Source of the DNA: Halichondria panicea
Taxonomy: Eukaryota > Porifera > Demospongiae > Suberitida > Halichondriidae
Assembly (NCBI RefSeq): GCF_963675165.1
Contig: NC_087381.1
Span: forward strand, 6,914,419-6,978,418
Reading direction: 5' to 3'
Length of the DNA stretch: 64,000 bases
The notes beneath the pieces were generated by a model, which had not been told where the DNA came from, did not search any database, and was given only the letters and a program-made list of their open reading frames with translations. Shown here piece after piece: positions 13,401 to 24,800 of the stretch. A program made the translations under genes and the position numbers. Every line of letters starts with the position of its first letter. Position 1 is the first letter of the stretch.

Positions 13401-16400
13401 TGTTAGTACTCCTCATGTATTGTGCTTCTTAGTTACATTATCAATTCAATTGTTCTAACGTATAAAGATATCATTTGCTGCTTTGGTATTATTTTGTATC
13501 ACGCAGTAATTAATTAATTTCCCTTTTTACAGAGCGATTCTGATACTAATCCAGTGATAAATAAAGTATCTTTGAATGGCCATATTTTAGTTCCGTTGGT
13601 CCCATGGTTTAATACTACCGTATGTATTGATACATGTACAGTGTATGTTATTGACCACACCCACTTCCCCTGTAGGCTGCCGCCCCCGTACTTGACAACC
13701 CTAACGAGCCTGTCAATGACCTCTCATACTTTGACTGTCTTGACCTCGTGCTAGAGAAGTCCAAGATAATCGGGGAAGCCGGAGCACTGCTCACCACACA
13801 CGCCAAGAAGGGAGCTCACGAAGAGTTTGGGTTTGCTGTTGAGAACACCGCAGCTGCCGTCTGCAAAATAACAGAGGTACAGGAATACATACAAGTTCTG
13901 TCATTACTACCTGTGTGTAGCTATCTTAAGCTTTTTTCAGCTGTTTTAGTAGAGAGCCCGTAACTTAGAATTTCAAAACGAATTGATAGTTTGATACAAG
14001 CCCCTCCCACTCACACAAGCCCCTCCCCCTTGTAGGCGAGTGCACAAGCTGCATATCTAGTGGGTATTGCTGACTCATCAAGTATGGCTGCCACTCCTGG
14101 ACTAGTTGACCAATCACAGTTTGCCAGAGCATCACAAGCAATCTCCACTGCCTGTCAGAGCCTCGTCAACCCAGCGTCGTCACAGCAACAGGTATATAAG
14201 CAGTATTATAATATTCCTATAATTTTAAATTGAGCCTGGTTGCTTTTAATAGTTTATTTCAAGAACAGTGATCTTGAGAGTTGCTCACACTACCCCCCCT
14301 CACACTACCCCCCCCCCTCACTAACCCCCCTCACACTGCCCCCCCTCACACTACCCCCCTAACACTACCCCCCCCCCCCCTCAGGTGTTGGCTGCTGCCA
14401 CGGTGATTGCTAAACACACCAGTGTTCTGTGCAATGCTTGTAAGCAAGCTAGTAGCAAGACCTCCAACCCTGTGGCAAAGAAACACTTTGTCCAAGCAGC
14501 CAAAGAAGTGGCCAACAGCACTGCCAACCTCGTCAAGAACATTAAGGTACGTCACTTCATTACATCAGCATTCAGCGCTAACTTAGATTGTCCATAACTT
14601 GTGTTGGGAACATCCTAGTATTTAGCATTATTATGTGTATGCATGTATTGACCTCTATGACCCCACCCCTTCATGTATGCATGTATGCATGTATTGACCT
14701 CTATGACCCCACCCCCTTATGTATGTATGTATTGACCTCTATGACCCCAGGCTCTCGCTGGAGAACTGAACGACACTAATCGTCGTGCGTGTGCTGAGAA
14801 CACCCGCCCACTCGTGGAGGCGGTGGAGAGCCTCACAACATTCGCGTCTAGTCCACAGTTTGCATCCACCCCCGCCAAGATATCCGCTCAAGCACGTCTG
14901 GCACAAGAACCCATCCTCATGGTGAGTGGGCGGTTGTGTGTGTGTGTGGTGTGGGCATATATGTGGTGAGGCACACCTGGCAAATCCTTGGTTAAATTTA
15001 AGGAACAATGGATGCAACATGATTTATAAAACCATATTTATTTTACTCCCTCTAGGCTGGTAAGAATGTAAACAAGTCTAGCACTAGTCTGCTGTCCTCT
15101 GCTAAGAGCCTGGCCCTCAACCCCAATGACCCTCCCATGTGGCAGCTACTTGCCTCTCATACCAAGGCAGTGGCCGATGCCATGAAGGGACTCATCCAAG
15201 CCATCAGGGAGAAATGCCCAGGTCTGTCACTGTGTGTGTGTGTGTGTGTGTCCACGTCTGTCACTGTGTGTGTGTGTGTGTGTGTGTGTCAGGGGCAAAG
15301 GAAACATATCTGAATCTAAATTATGTGTTCTCACAAGTAGCTATCCAAACGGCATACATGAAGTAGCCTTTTTGCTTGTGGGCAAATTTTGTGGGTTTCT
15401 AGTATTCAGATAAGTTGAAGAGAATGTACAGTGCATGTGTACTGACTGTGGCTAGTCAGAGATGGTTGCCCTGGGTTACCTCGCCCCCCCCCCACAGGTC
15501 AGAACGAGTGTGATGATGCCATCGATCAGTTGAACAGGACCATCAACCAGATCGACCAAGCAGTGCTGTCTGCCATGAGTCAGCAGCTGCAACCTCACGT
15601 CTCCTCCAGTCTGCAGGTACACCACAACTAGCATGCTGGGCATGTTGAGTCTGGCCCTCGTCAGGTTGTCATAACTTTGTCTTCATATACCATTGGATTC
15701 CTTGTTAAAAGATGCTTCTTTCTATAAATCATTGTATAGAGCTGATAAGAGTTAGAAAGACAATATTGTTCCTAGGGATGATTTATTGTGACAACCATTA
15801 TCCAAACCACTCTTTGAAGTTTAATTAAGTACTTAATAATTTCTATATTTCTTTGTAATTTAATAGTTAATTCTTTCCAGGGCTTTCAAGAGCAAATGTT
15901 GGAGACCTCCTCTAACGTTGGCGACACCATCAAGCCCCTAGCAACGGCTGCTAAGGGCGAGGCTGAGAAGCTCGGTCATCAAGTGACGGCCATGGCTAAC
16001 CTGTTCCCGTCACTTGCGGGGGCGGCAGTGGGTGCGGCTTCACGCACCTCCTCCTCACAGATGCAAACCAAACTACTCGAGCAGACAAAAACACTCACTG
16101 GTCAGTAAAATATTATGAATATGTTTTTCTAGACCTTTTTTTTATAATTTTATACCTACGCTCACCTGGCATCAGTATCCAATTAAGTGAATGCTTGTTC
16201 GAAATAACAGTTCTGATATTAAACGAGTGATATATTCCATGTCTACAGAGAGTGCTGTTGAGCTGATGTACGCTGCCAAGGATGCAGGGGGAAACCCCAA
16301 GAACACAACAGCTCACGGCAAGGTCGATGAAAAGGCATCGTTCATGCAGAAAGCAGTCAATGAGCTGACATACACACTGGAGCAAGCCGGAGGAGAGGCA

Positions 16401-16524
16401 GGGCTTATTACAGGTGGGTGTGGCTTACCATATATGGGCATGGTTTCATATGCAATCTGTATCAATGATCCGGAAATATTTCAATGAGCATTAGTTTGTT
16501 CTGTTGTAGACAGCTAGTGAAGCC

Positions 16525-16595
<71 letters not shown>

Positions 16596-17410
16596 CCCCT
16601 CCACACACCACACACACAGGCATGGTTGATGAGATAGACAAGGCTATGGGCAGACTAGACATTCCACTGGAAGGGGAGGTGCTCCAGTCCTACACTGACT
16701 ACCAGAGTGAGACCTTCAAGAAGTGCAAGGAAGTAGTGAAGCATGCCCAAGAACTAGTGCTCAAGTCATCATCAAGGTAAGTACATGCTGTACTACATGT
16801 GTACTTTGACCTCTTGTCCCACTGTGTACTTTGACCTTTTGACCCCCACCCACACAGCCCTAATGACATGGCCTCCAACAGTCGTCTCCTCACTGACTCG
16901 TACACTCAGTTGGTGGATGATACTCGTGGTGCTCTAGCAACCGTTGACAGTGCTGACCTCACCTCCACACTGCACACATCTGCACTGAACCTCGGTACAC
17001 CCACTCACACACACACACGCCCACTCAAGAGTAGTTATTCACATTGGTTACTATAATTAGACACTGCTCTAAAATTGATATTGATTCTTGTAGCCCATAG
17101 TTGGTAATAGTTCTAAAACCTCCATAGTTCTAAAGCCACACCCCTTTCCCTCGTCCAGGTACTGCCAGTAAGGACATGGTGTACTGTGCCGCTAATGTGC
17201 AAGGTAACCCAGAGGACCAGCCCTCCAAGAGAGCTCTCTCTGATGCTGCCAAGGTCGTCACTGAGAAGGTACGTACCTGTTGCCATAGTGATGCATGTCT
17301 AACGTAAAAGTGTTGTGTTTTTATTTAATACATGTAGCTAAAAATTAAATGTTGACTGTCCATAACTTGAATCATTAGCTGTATGCATGTACGTTTCAAC
17401 TGTTTGTGCT

Positions 17411-17476
<66 letters not shown>

Positions 17477-19206
17477 TCGGGAGTGATTGCTGCGCTACAA
17501 GCCGGTGCAGTGGGCACTCAAGCATGCAATGAAGCCATCACGTCCATCACGTCCATCGTGGGAGACCTGGAGACCACGGCCATGTTCTGTACAGCAGGTG
17601 CTCTCAACCCAGAGGATTCCACATCAAGGTACGCCATATGTGGGTGTGGTCTCATATAATGCCACCCCCCTTCCTGCGTAGGTTCCCAGAGCATCGTGTT
17701 GCTGTCCTAGAGACGGCCAAGGTTCTGGTGGAGAACACCAAGAGACTCGTCAGCAGTGCTGGTAATTATAACAATATAGTGACATGTACGTGTGTGTGTG
17801 TGTGTGTGTGTAGCAGCACAAATGTTCTGTTGATGGTGGAAAACATGATTTTAGAATTGGCTTGTGAACTTTGAGTGCCCGTAACTCAGTGAAAGATTGT
17901 CCAATCTCACAATTTTTGACAGGCCTATCTAATGATTGCCCCCCCCATCACTACCCCTATCTAATGATTGCCCCCCCCCCCCCCCATCACTACCCCCTAG
18001 GACAGGCCTATCTAATGATTGCCCCCCCCCATCACTACCCCCTAGGACAGGCCTATCTAATGATTGCCCCCCCCCCATCACTACCCCCTAGGACAGGCCT
18101 ATCTAATGATTGCCCCCCCCCCATCACTACCCCCTAGGACAGGCCTATCTAATGATTGCCCCCCCCCCATCACTACCCCCTAGGACAGGCCTATCTAATG
18201 ATTGCCCCCCCCCTCACTACCCCCCATCAGGTGGTACCCAGGAGCAGCTAGCAGAGGCTGCTCGTAGTGCTGTCAAGACCATCTCACTGGAAGCTGAACA
18301 TGTCAAGCTAGCCGCTGCTGACCTCGGCTCTGAGGACATGGAGGCACAGCTGCTGTTGCTGACTGCTGTCAAGGACGTAGCTAATGCTCTGGGCAATCTG
18401 ATTGGTGCAACTCGTTCTGCTTCTGGCAAGAGTCACACTGACCCTGCCATGGAGGGACTCAAGACCTCCGCTAAGGTGGGCTATATTTAGAATAGGCCGG
18501 GCGTTACGATATATATACTACATATGATACAGTTACAGTGATTTGGTTACTGTCTATATAATTATGTGTATGTTCTGTGTTGTTAGTACACGTTTGCACA
18601 TACTGTGATGTCCCTGCACGACCTTTGACTCCACACCCCCCCCTAGATGATGGTGAGTAAGGTATCCTCTCTCCTCAAGACAGTCAAGAATGTTGAGGAG
18701 GAGTCGGGTCGTGTGGTGCGCTCCCTGGAGAACACCATAGAGGCCATTGAGACCAACCTCACAGAGTTCATGTCCCCCAACAAACCAACAGTGACTGCTG
18801 GACCAGAGGACCTCATCAGGTCCACCAAGGTGGGTGTGGTCTGAGATGGGTGTGGTCTGACACTCGTAGTATTTCGGGCCCAAATTGTCCATCTTCTGGT
18901 AGGCTACATATAAACTGGGTTTGTTTGTTTTCTAAATCAGATCTGTTTTCGGAGCTAACTTTCTTTGTTGCTGAGTAGTTTATAACAATGACCTTCACTA
19001 CAAGACAGCTGTTATAATATTGTCAGTGTGATTATCTTGTGTATAGGGTATCACGTTTGCTTCTGCTAAAGCCGTGTCCGCTGGCAACTCCCTCAAACAA
19101 GAGAACATCTCAGCCTGTGCTAACATTGGTAACAAGTCAGTCGCTGATCTACTCACGATGTGCAAGGCTACTGCCTTTGCAGCTGACGATGATGATAAGT
19201 CAAAGT

Positions 19207-19255
<49 letters not shown>

Positions 19256-21317
19256 CGTGTGCGTGTGTGTGTGTGCGTGCGTGTGCGTGTGTGTGTGTGC
19301 GTATCACATGACTGTACCCTCTTACCACATGACACCACTACAGACTAATGGGAGCTGGTCGTGACTGTGTGTTAGCATTCAAAGCTCTACTGGAGTTGGT
19401 CAAGCAGATAGCCATAGCCCCTACTGCTGCCAACAAGGCCAAACTAGCAACCTACTCTAAAGAAGTGGCCAATGCCGTGGGAGAGTTGGTACATGGAGCA
19501 GAGAAACTCAAGAGTACGTGTTGTCATGGTTACTGTCCTCGTATCTTGTATCATTATAATGATTGTACCAACTACCAAATTATTCGTATTCTAAATATTC
19601 GTACAGCTCAGAATTGTGACGTGCATTGTAGAACAATTGCACATAATAATTTCGCTGTTATAACTTTGCTCCGATTGATGCTCTAAATACGAACATTTCT
19701 ACCATTAAATACCCAAAATAACCCGCTATATATGTATGGTGTTAAAATATTATTAGCACACCCCCTTTTTCAGGTGACTGGGTCGACCAATCAGATCCCA
19801 ACGTGATTGCTGAGACTGAGTTGTTGCAAGCTGCTGCCTCTATCGAAGAAGCTGCTAGAAAACTAGCGGAACTAAAGCCAAGAGAAAGAGTGGTAAGTAA
19901 CCGCTCCCACACACACACCCGCCCACACACACACACACACTATCCACACACACAGCACGCTGACGAGAGCCTCAACTTCGAGGAGCAGATCCTGAAAGCT
20001 GCTAAGAACATCGCCAAGGCAACGTCTTCCCTAGTGAGGAATGCCAGTGCTGCACAGAGGGAGCTGGTGGCACAGGGCAGGCTGAGCTGTGAACCAAAGT
20101 CAGAGGACAGTCAGTGGTCAGAGGGTCTAGTCTCCGCTGTAAGTGATGGGAGGGGCACACTACTCAGAGCTAAGATACTGTGTGTGCATGGTTATTGTGT
20201 ACAAAGTGCTATCACAGAACTTGTATCGGAAAGGTAATTTTGAGAGCTTGAATGCATCATATTGGGATATTTAAAGATAGCTACAAAAACATTTTGGGGA
20301 AAATTTAGCTTTTGTTAAATTCATGGATTTCGGTCTTTCACTATCAATGTAAGCAGTGATATAAGATTACACTGAGTGGAGGGCCGGGTTGTTTGTGCAT
20401 ACCTAGTGGAGGGCCGGGTTGTTTGCAAAGCACTTAAATGGGACCTGACCTTTATAATTATTGTCGTATTAATGTACCTTCAACACATTTCAATATTACA
20501 ATACCGTAACCCCCTCCGTCCCCCTCCGCAGGCTAAGCTGGTAGCTGCTGCCACTAGCAATTTGTGTGAGTCTGCCAACATGATGGTCCAGGGTGAGGCG
20601 GAGGAGGATAAACTGATTGTGGCTGCCAAAGCTGTGGCTGCCTCAACCGCACAGCTACTCATTGCGTGTCAAGTCAAGGCTGATGCTCGCTCTGAGAATA
20701 ACAAGAGACTCCAGGTATGTGGGTGTGGTCAGTGGGTGTGGTTATATATTATTAACTATACTGTCATTGTGCATACTGATAGCAAATGACTGCATTGCAA
20801 CTCAATATTTATATAGGCCTTTGATTGTTTAGCAACATTCATTATTATTGCTCTATTATAGATGGCTGGAGCAGCTGTCAAGAAAGCCACGGAGGCGTTG
20901 GTCAACTCAGCCCAACAAGCATCCGCCAGATCCACCGAGGCAGCCGTCATGGCCAGTGGCGGACCTCAGGTAACCATGGAGACTGCATGGGAGGGGTGTG
21001 GTTTAGAGTAGTCGCAGATCTTAGGTACAAAGCGTATTAATTTATTTCCTATTTCAAGTTATGGGTAAAGGATACCGAAGTCCTCGAGTGTGTAGATGGC
21101 AGTACATGTGTACGTGTGTATCTCTGTGTGATAGCTGCCCCCTCCACACACCTCACACCGCCCCCTCCACCCACACACACACTCCCACGTACAGCTCAAG
21201 GGCAAGGTGATGAACAAGTTCAGACAGGAGCTAGAGCTGAAGGAGGAGATGGCTAAGAAGCAGCGTGAACTGGAGAAGGTCATGGAGCAGCTCTACGCCA
21301 TTCGCCGTGGCAAGTAA
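3784..21317 (+). CDS. TLN: Talin, complete, 44 coding exons, 2529 aa
   Basis: Start MATVSLKINIVKSNNVKTMQ. Exons: 3784-3843, 4050-4125, 4951-5048, 5377-5506, 5715-5852, 6577-6719, 6833-7129, 7545-7700, 7911-8058, 8292-8441, 8590-8783, 8948-9108, 9222-9375, 9522-9788, 9897-10116, 10282-10704, 10886-11058, 11248-11382, 11672-11885, 12104-12240, 12537-12746, 12892-13326, 13676-13876, 14036-14191, 14385-14546, 14751-14921, 15056-15221, 15498-15616, 15881-16100, 16249-16413, 16620-16776, 16858-16994, 17159-17268, 17474-17628, 17682-17761, 18231-18475, 18647-18829, 19047-19204, 19344-19513, 19774-19892, 19956-20138, 20532-20714, 20862-20969, 21195-21317. All phases agree; they total 2530 codons with stop, close to vertebrate talin (about 2540). 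F0-F3 FERM head occupies residues 1 to about 410, with the conserved RRWAASP and DFGDY of F3 that contact integrin beta tails. A Gly/Met-rich linker follows, then the helical rod, the actin-binding I/LWEQ (R13) region near 2330-2475 and a C-terminal dimerisation helix. Talin couples integrins to actin. The last helix ends in AIRRGK, without the longer tail of vertebrate talins. Confidence 0.96.
3844..4049 (+). repeat. CA-rich minisatellite in talin intron 1
   Basis: About ten imperfect copies of a 17-20 bp unit (cctccactagtcacacg type) fill the intron between the first two talin exons and end in the CA-rich tract of the exon 2 acceptor. Confidence 0.8.
7414..7520 (+). repeat. (CA)n microsatellite before talin exon 8
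   Basis: About 107 bp of nearly pure CA dinucleotide, broken by a few T or G bases, lying 25 bp upstream of the exon 8 acceptor. It acts as an extended pyrimidine-poor upstream tract in the intron and makes spurious Thr-His ORFs. Confidence 0.95.
8877..8947 (+). repeat. Three-unit repeat ending at talin exon 12 acceptor
   Basis: Three copies of a unit of the form 'atgtgtattaacccctccat' precede the exon; the final copy supplies the splice acceptor (ccctccag). The repeat register therefore coincides with the 3' splice site. Confidence 0.8.
10205..10290 (+). repeat. Tandem duplication across the talin exon 16 acceptor
   Basis: A segment of about 40-45 bp (aacacatgccccccc ... ctaggt[ag]cctatgacg) occurs twice in tandem. 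The second copy holds the real acceptor at 10280-10281 and the first codons (SAYDDA). The first copy has the same AG, poly-C tract and start-of-exon bases, so it looks like a complete decoy 3' splice site. Confidence 0.85.
14635..14750 (+). repeat. Three-unit repeat ending at talin exon 26 acceptor
   Basis: Three copies of a unit resembling 'gtatgtattgacctctatga' followed by cccca. The third copy forms the exon 26 acceptor (gaccccag). The earlier copies carry the same pyrimidine tract but lack the final AG. Confidence 0.8.
16526..16592 (+). repeat. (CA)n microsatellite in talin intron 30
   Basis: Nearly pure CA dinucleotide, 27 bp upstream of the exon 31 acceptor. It generates a spurious antisense Cys-Val ORF. 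Confidence 0.9.
17413..17473 (+). repeat. (CA)n microsatellite forming the talin exon 34 acceptor
   Basis: Pure CA run of about 60 bp whose last 'cacag' is the exon 34 splice acceptor. Confidence 0.9.
17925..18230 (+). repeat. Seven-unit minisatellite of a 3' splice-site module, talin intron 35
   Basis: Seven copies of a roughly 46-bp unit. Each has a branch-point-like 'ctatctaatgat', a poly-C tract and 'atcactaccccc'; five junctions end in an acceptor-like 'ccctag' followed by GACAG. The true acceptor is the last one, 'ccccatcag' at 18222-18230, which begins exon 36 (GGTQEQLAEAAR). Confidence 0.9.
19208..19305 (+). repeat. (GT)n microsatellite in talin intron 38
   Basis: GT dinucleotide run with interspersed GC steps starting just after the exon 38 donor (gtacgtgtgt). 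It starts four bases into the intron. Confidence 0.9.
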
Positions 21318-21354
21318 AGACTTGACCAGAACAATACCATTTGATTATTATAAT

Positions 21355-21360
21355 AATAAA
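21355..21360 (+). terminator. Polyadenylation signal of talin
   Basis: AATAAA 38 bases after the talin stop codon, in a short AT-rich 3' UTR. Confidence 0.7.
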
Positions 21361-21821
21361 AATATTAGAGTAGATGATTTGACTATTGCAGTGTTACATT
21401 ATACAGAGCTATAGTTGTGAAGCACGCAGTTAGTGTGTGCTCTCATGAGTTGATGTAGTCTAGCAGCCGTGTAATTTTGTAAAATGAATATTGTTAATTA
21501 AATAATGTTGAAAGTTGCTCGAGGGTAATAATGGTCTTATAGGAAGTCTCTGCATGCTCAGTATAGCTCGAGGGTAATAATAGTCATTAGCTAGGAGGTC
21601 TCTGTACAGCGGGACATTTTCATGAGGTGCAACATTTTACGTTTTTCAAGATGCGAAATTATAGATAGCATATTAGTCACAATTATAAAAATATAGCTGT
21701 CTATTCTTAACTAACAAGTGTACAACTTAACAGTTAGTTTTTTCTTCTACCAAGTTCTATAATTATATATCAAGATTCAATTACACTCCTATGCTAACAC
21801 ACGAGTCAGCTAGTGTACTGA
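21361..21821. other. Intergenic spacer between convergent genes, nothing recognised
   Basis: AT-rich sequence between the talin 3' end and the proposed 3' end of the minus-strand membrane-protein gene. It contains a short direct repeat (gctcgagggtaataatrgtc type near 21517 and 21565). No ORF or RNA gene was recognised. Confidence 0.5.
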
Positions 21822-24800
21822 TTATCCATGCACACGCCCTGCAGCATGCTCCAGTGGATGAGGGCGAGGGGTAGTGAGGGGGCGGGCATACATCTGATCA
21901 CCTGCTGCTGCTGCAATGAAGAGAGGAACTAATAATGTCCATACCACATTGTGCATCATGTTGATAATGGTGCATCATGAACATGTTCGTATAACTCCCA
22001 TGATATTGCTAACTTCGCCATAATTATTGGATTTGGTGTGTAGGCGAGATCCCTAGCTCGTGAACAATTCTGTATGAAATCAACTCTCACCTCTCATATA
22101 GACATTGACAATGAGAGTTGAGAGTTGAAAGGTTACTTCCTACACAGTTGCTACAGTATATATAGTAAGAATTGATCTCGTGGGAGTTTCGATCTAAAAA
22201 CTGACCACAGAACTTCCTGGCCATTATTTTGTATAGCTGTCTATTTGACTATACTTTAGACCTGTGTGTGCGTGGGTACTGCGACCCCCCCCCCTAACCT
22301 TAACCCTAACCCTTTAGACCTGTGTGTGCGTGGGTACTGCGACCCCCCCTAACCTTAACCCTAACCCTTTAGACCTGTGTGTGCGTGGGTACTGCGACCC
22401 CCCCTAACCCTAGACCTGTGTGTACGTGTGCGTGGGTACTGCGACCCCCCCTAACCTTAACCCTAACCCTTTAGACCTGTGTGTGCGTGGGTACTGCGAC
22501 CCCCCCCTAACCCTAGACCTGTGTGTGCGTGTGCATGGGTACTGCGACCCCCCCTAACCTTAACCCTAACCCTTTAGACCTGTGTGTGCGTGGGTACTGC
22601 GACCCCCCCTAACCTTAACCCTAACCCTTTAGACCTGTGTGTGCGTGGGTACTGCGACCCCCCCTAACCCTAGACCTGTGTGTACGTGTGCGTGGGTACT
22701 GCGACCCCCCCTAACCTTAACCCTAACCCTTTAGACCTGTGTGTGCGTGGGTACTGCGACCCCCCCTAACCCTAGACCTGTGTGTGCGTGTGCATGGGTA
22801 CTGCGACCCCCCCTAACCTTAACCCTAACCCTTTAGACCTGTGTGTGCATGGGTACTGCGACCCCACCCCCCTAACCTTAACCCTAACCCTTTAGACCTG
22901 TGTGTGCGTGGGTACTGCGACCCCACCCCTCTAACCCTAACCCTAACCCAAGAACAACACAACACACACAGTACATGATTATAGCAACTTTTATATGGAA
23001 GTAATTAATGGTTTATAGTGAGTTACAATGTTATAAGTATAAAGCACTCACCTGGGAAGGCCCAATAGTTCACAGCGGTCACAGCGGGAGGAGAATGGGT
23101 GAGCCTAGTCTGATAATGTTGGATGCATGTAGCCAGGGTCAGGGTCATCGTCACGGTGAGGGTCATCGCTGTAACAACACAGTATAAAGCTGGTTGATGG
23201 TTAGGAGGATGGAACATGTCCTCGTGGGGATAAGACAGGTAGCGGTCACCAATCCAGGCAATCCAGGGCGAGCCTCTATCAAGCCATCGGTACTTCCCGG
23301 CTGTATGATAAATAAGAACTTCTGATAAATCATTTATAAGATGTAATTGTGACATGTACATGTAACAATAGCTGGACTCAGTATTTCTGTGGGACTATAA
23401 CTAGCAAGAATCACTTACCCAGAGTGGGATGGAGAACGGCAGCTGGGTCTGTGTGGACACACGTGGCCAGAGTCAGGATGCATGTGATGGCCACAACTAC
23501 AGCACCAAACAGAGCAGGGACAAACTGGAACTTCTTTATTCTGGAGACAGAGCCACAAGTCTGGTCATCTAGAACAGTCATGTGTGCATGTGTGAGGGTT
23601 TGTGTACAGTTTACAAGCAAAGTAAGTGACTGGAAAGCATCATTTGTATTGTACATGTACGGGTACTAATCAATGTAGATATTGCATGCATGCATATATT
23701 CAGTGTACCTGTCTTGAAGCGGCTCTGTTGCTCACGAGGTACAGCACTCGAGGTGTTCCCTCCTATCCTGACCTTCTCTACTGGTGCTGTATGAGGTACA
23801 GCACTCGAGGTGTTCCCTCCCATCCTGACCTTCTCTACTGGTGCTGTATGAGGTACAGCACTCGAGGTGTTCCCTCCCATCCTGACCTTCTCTACTGGTG
23901 ATGTCTCCTGGCCATCTAAGGAATGAATATGTGATCTCACCATGCATACCAACATGTACATGTATTGATAGTGCACTGAGGTACTAGAGATGTGCATGAG
24001 ATGTGCGTGAGATGTGCATGAGATGTGCATGAGATGTGTGTGCGTGAGTGTACCTGATACAACGCAGCTCTGTTGATCCTGGGCCACACTGCTAACACTT
24101 GACACATCTTCTTCCACGATCTTGTCTTTCTGTTGGCAGGTTACTGGCTCTTGGACATCTGAGAACGATAAATGTGGGTCATCTAAGCACACCTACCACA
24201 ATAGCCTAGGTCATAGTAACCACACGTGCATGTCACAGCTATAGAACATGTAGATAGATATGCATACTGTTCCTATTTGCGGTGACTGCCATAACGGACT
24301 TACTTATAAGTACACAGATGCTCACCTGGAGTCGTATTCTGCACATGACGTTGCACGACAGGCGTCATCAAAAGTCCAAATTTTTGGGTATGACCTTTAG
24401 ACTCTGTATGGATATTCAACATGTCAATGCTAGCATAGCATCAATTTGGATAGAGAGTTCATTGCACTCTTAGATCATCCATGCAATTAGTGTACTTTGC
24501 ACTTTATACCCTAAATGCACTGGAGCGATTAGTGTATGGTTTCCTAATTGCCATCATTAAACATGTACCTGACATGTACCTGACATGTACCTGACATGTA
24601 CTGCATCATAATTATAACATGCACAGAGTGTACACACCATAGAGTGGAGCTCCTCCAGGGAGAGGTGGTTCCTACAGCAGCAATGGTTAGTAACACTGTA
24701 TCAACAACAGGTATGACATCACGTACCTCTTGGGGGATATCTTCAGGGGCCAGTGGAGCTCTAGGGAGAGGTGGTTCCTACAGCAGCAATGGATAGTAAC

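Noticed and set aside
22255-22952. CRISPR-like array
   Set aside because: Direct repeats without unique spacers, in a eukaryotic intronic or intergenic setting; it is a minisatellite.
22255-22952. A true chromosome end
   Set aside because: The CCCTAA blocks are interrupted and flanked on both sides by gene sequence.
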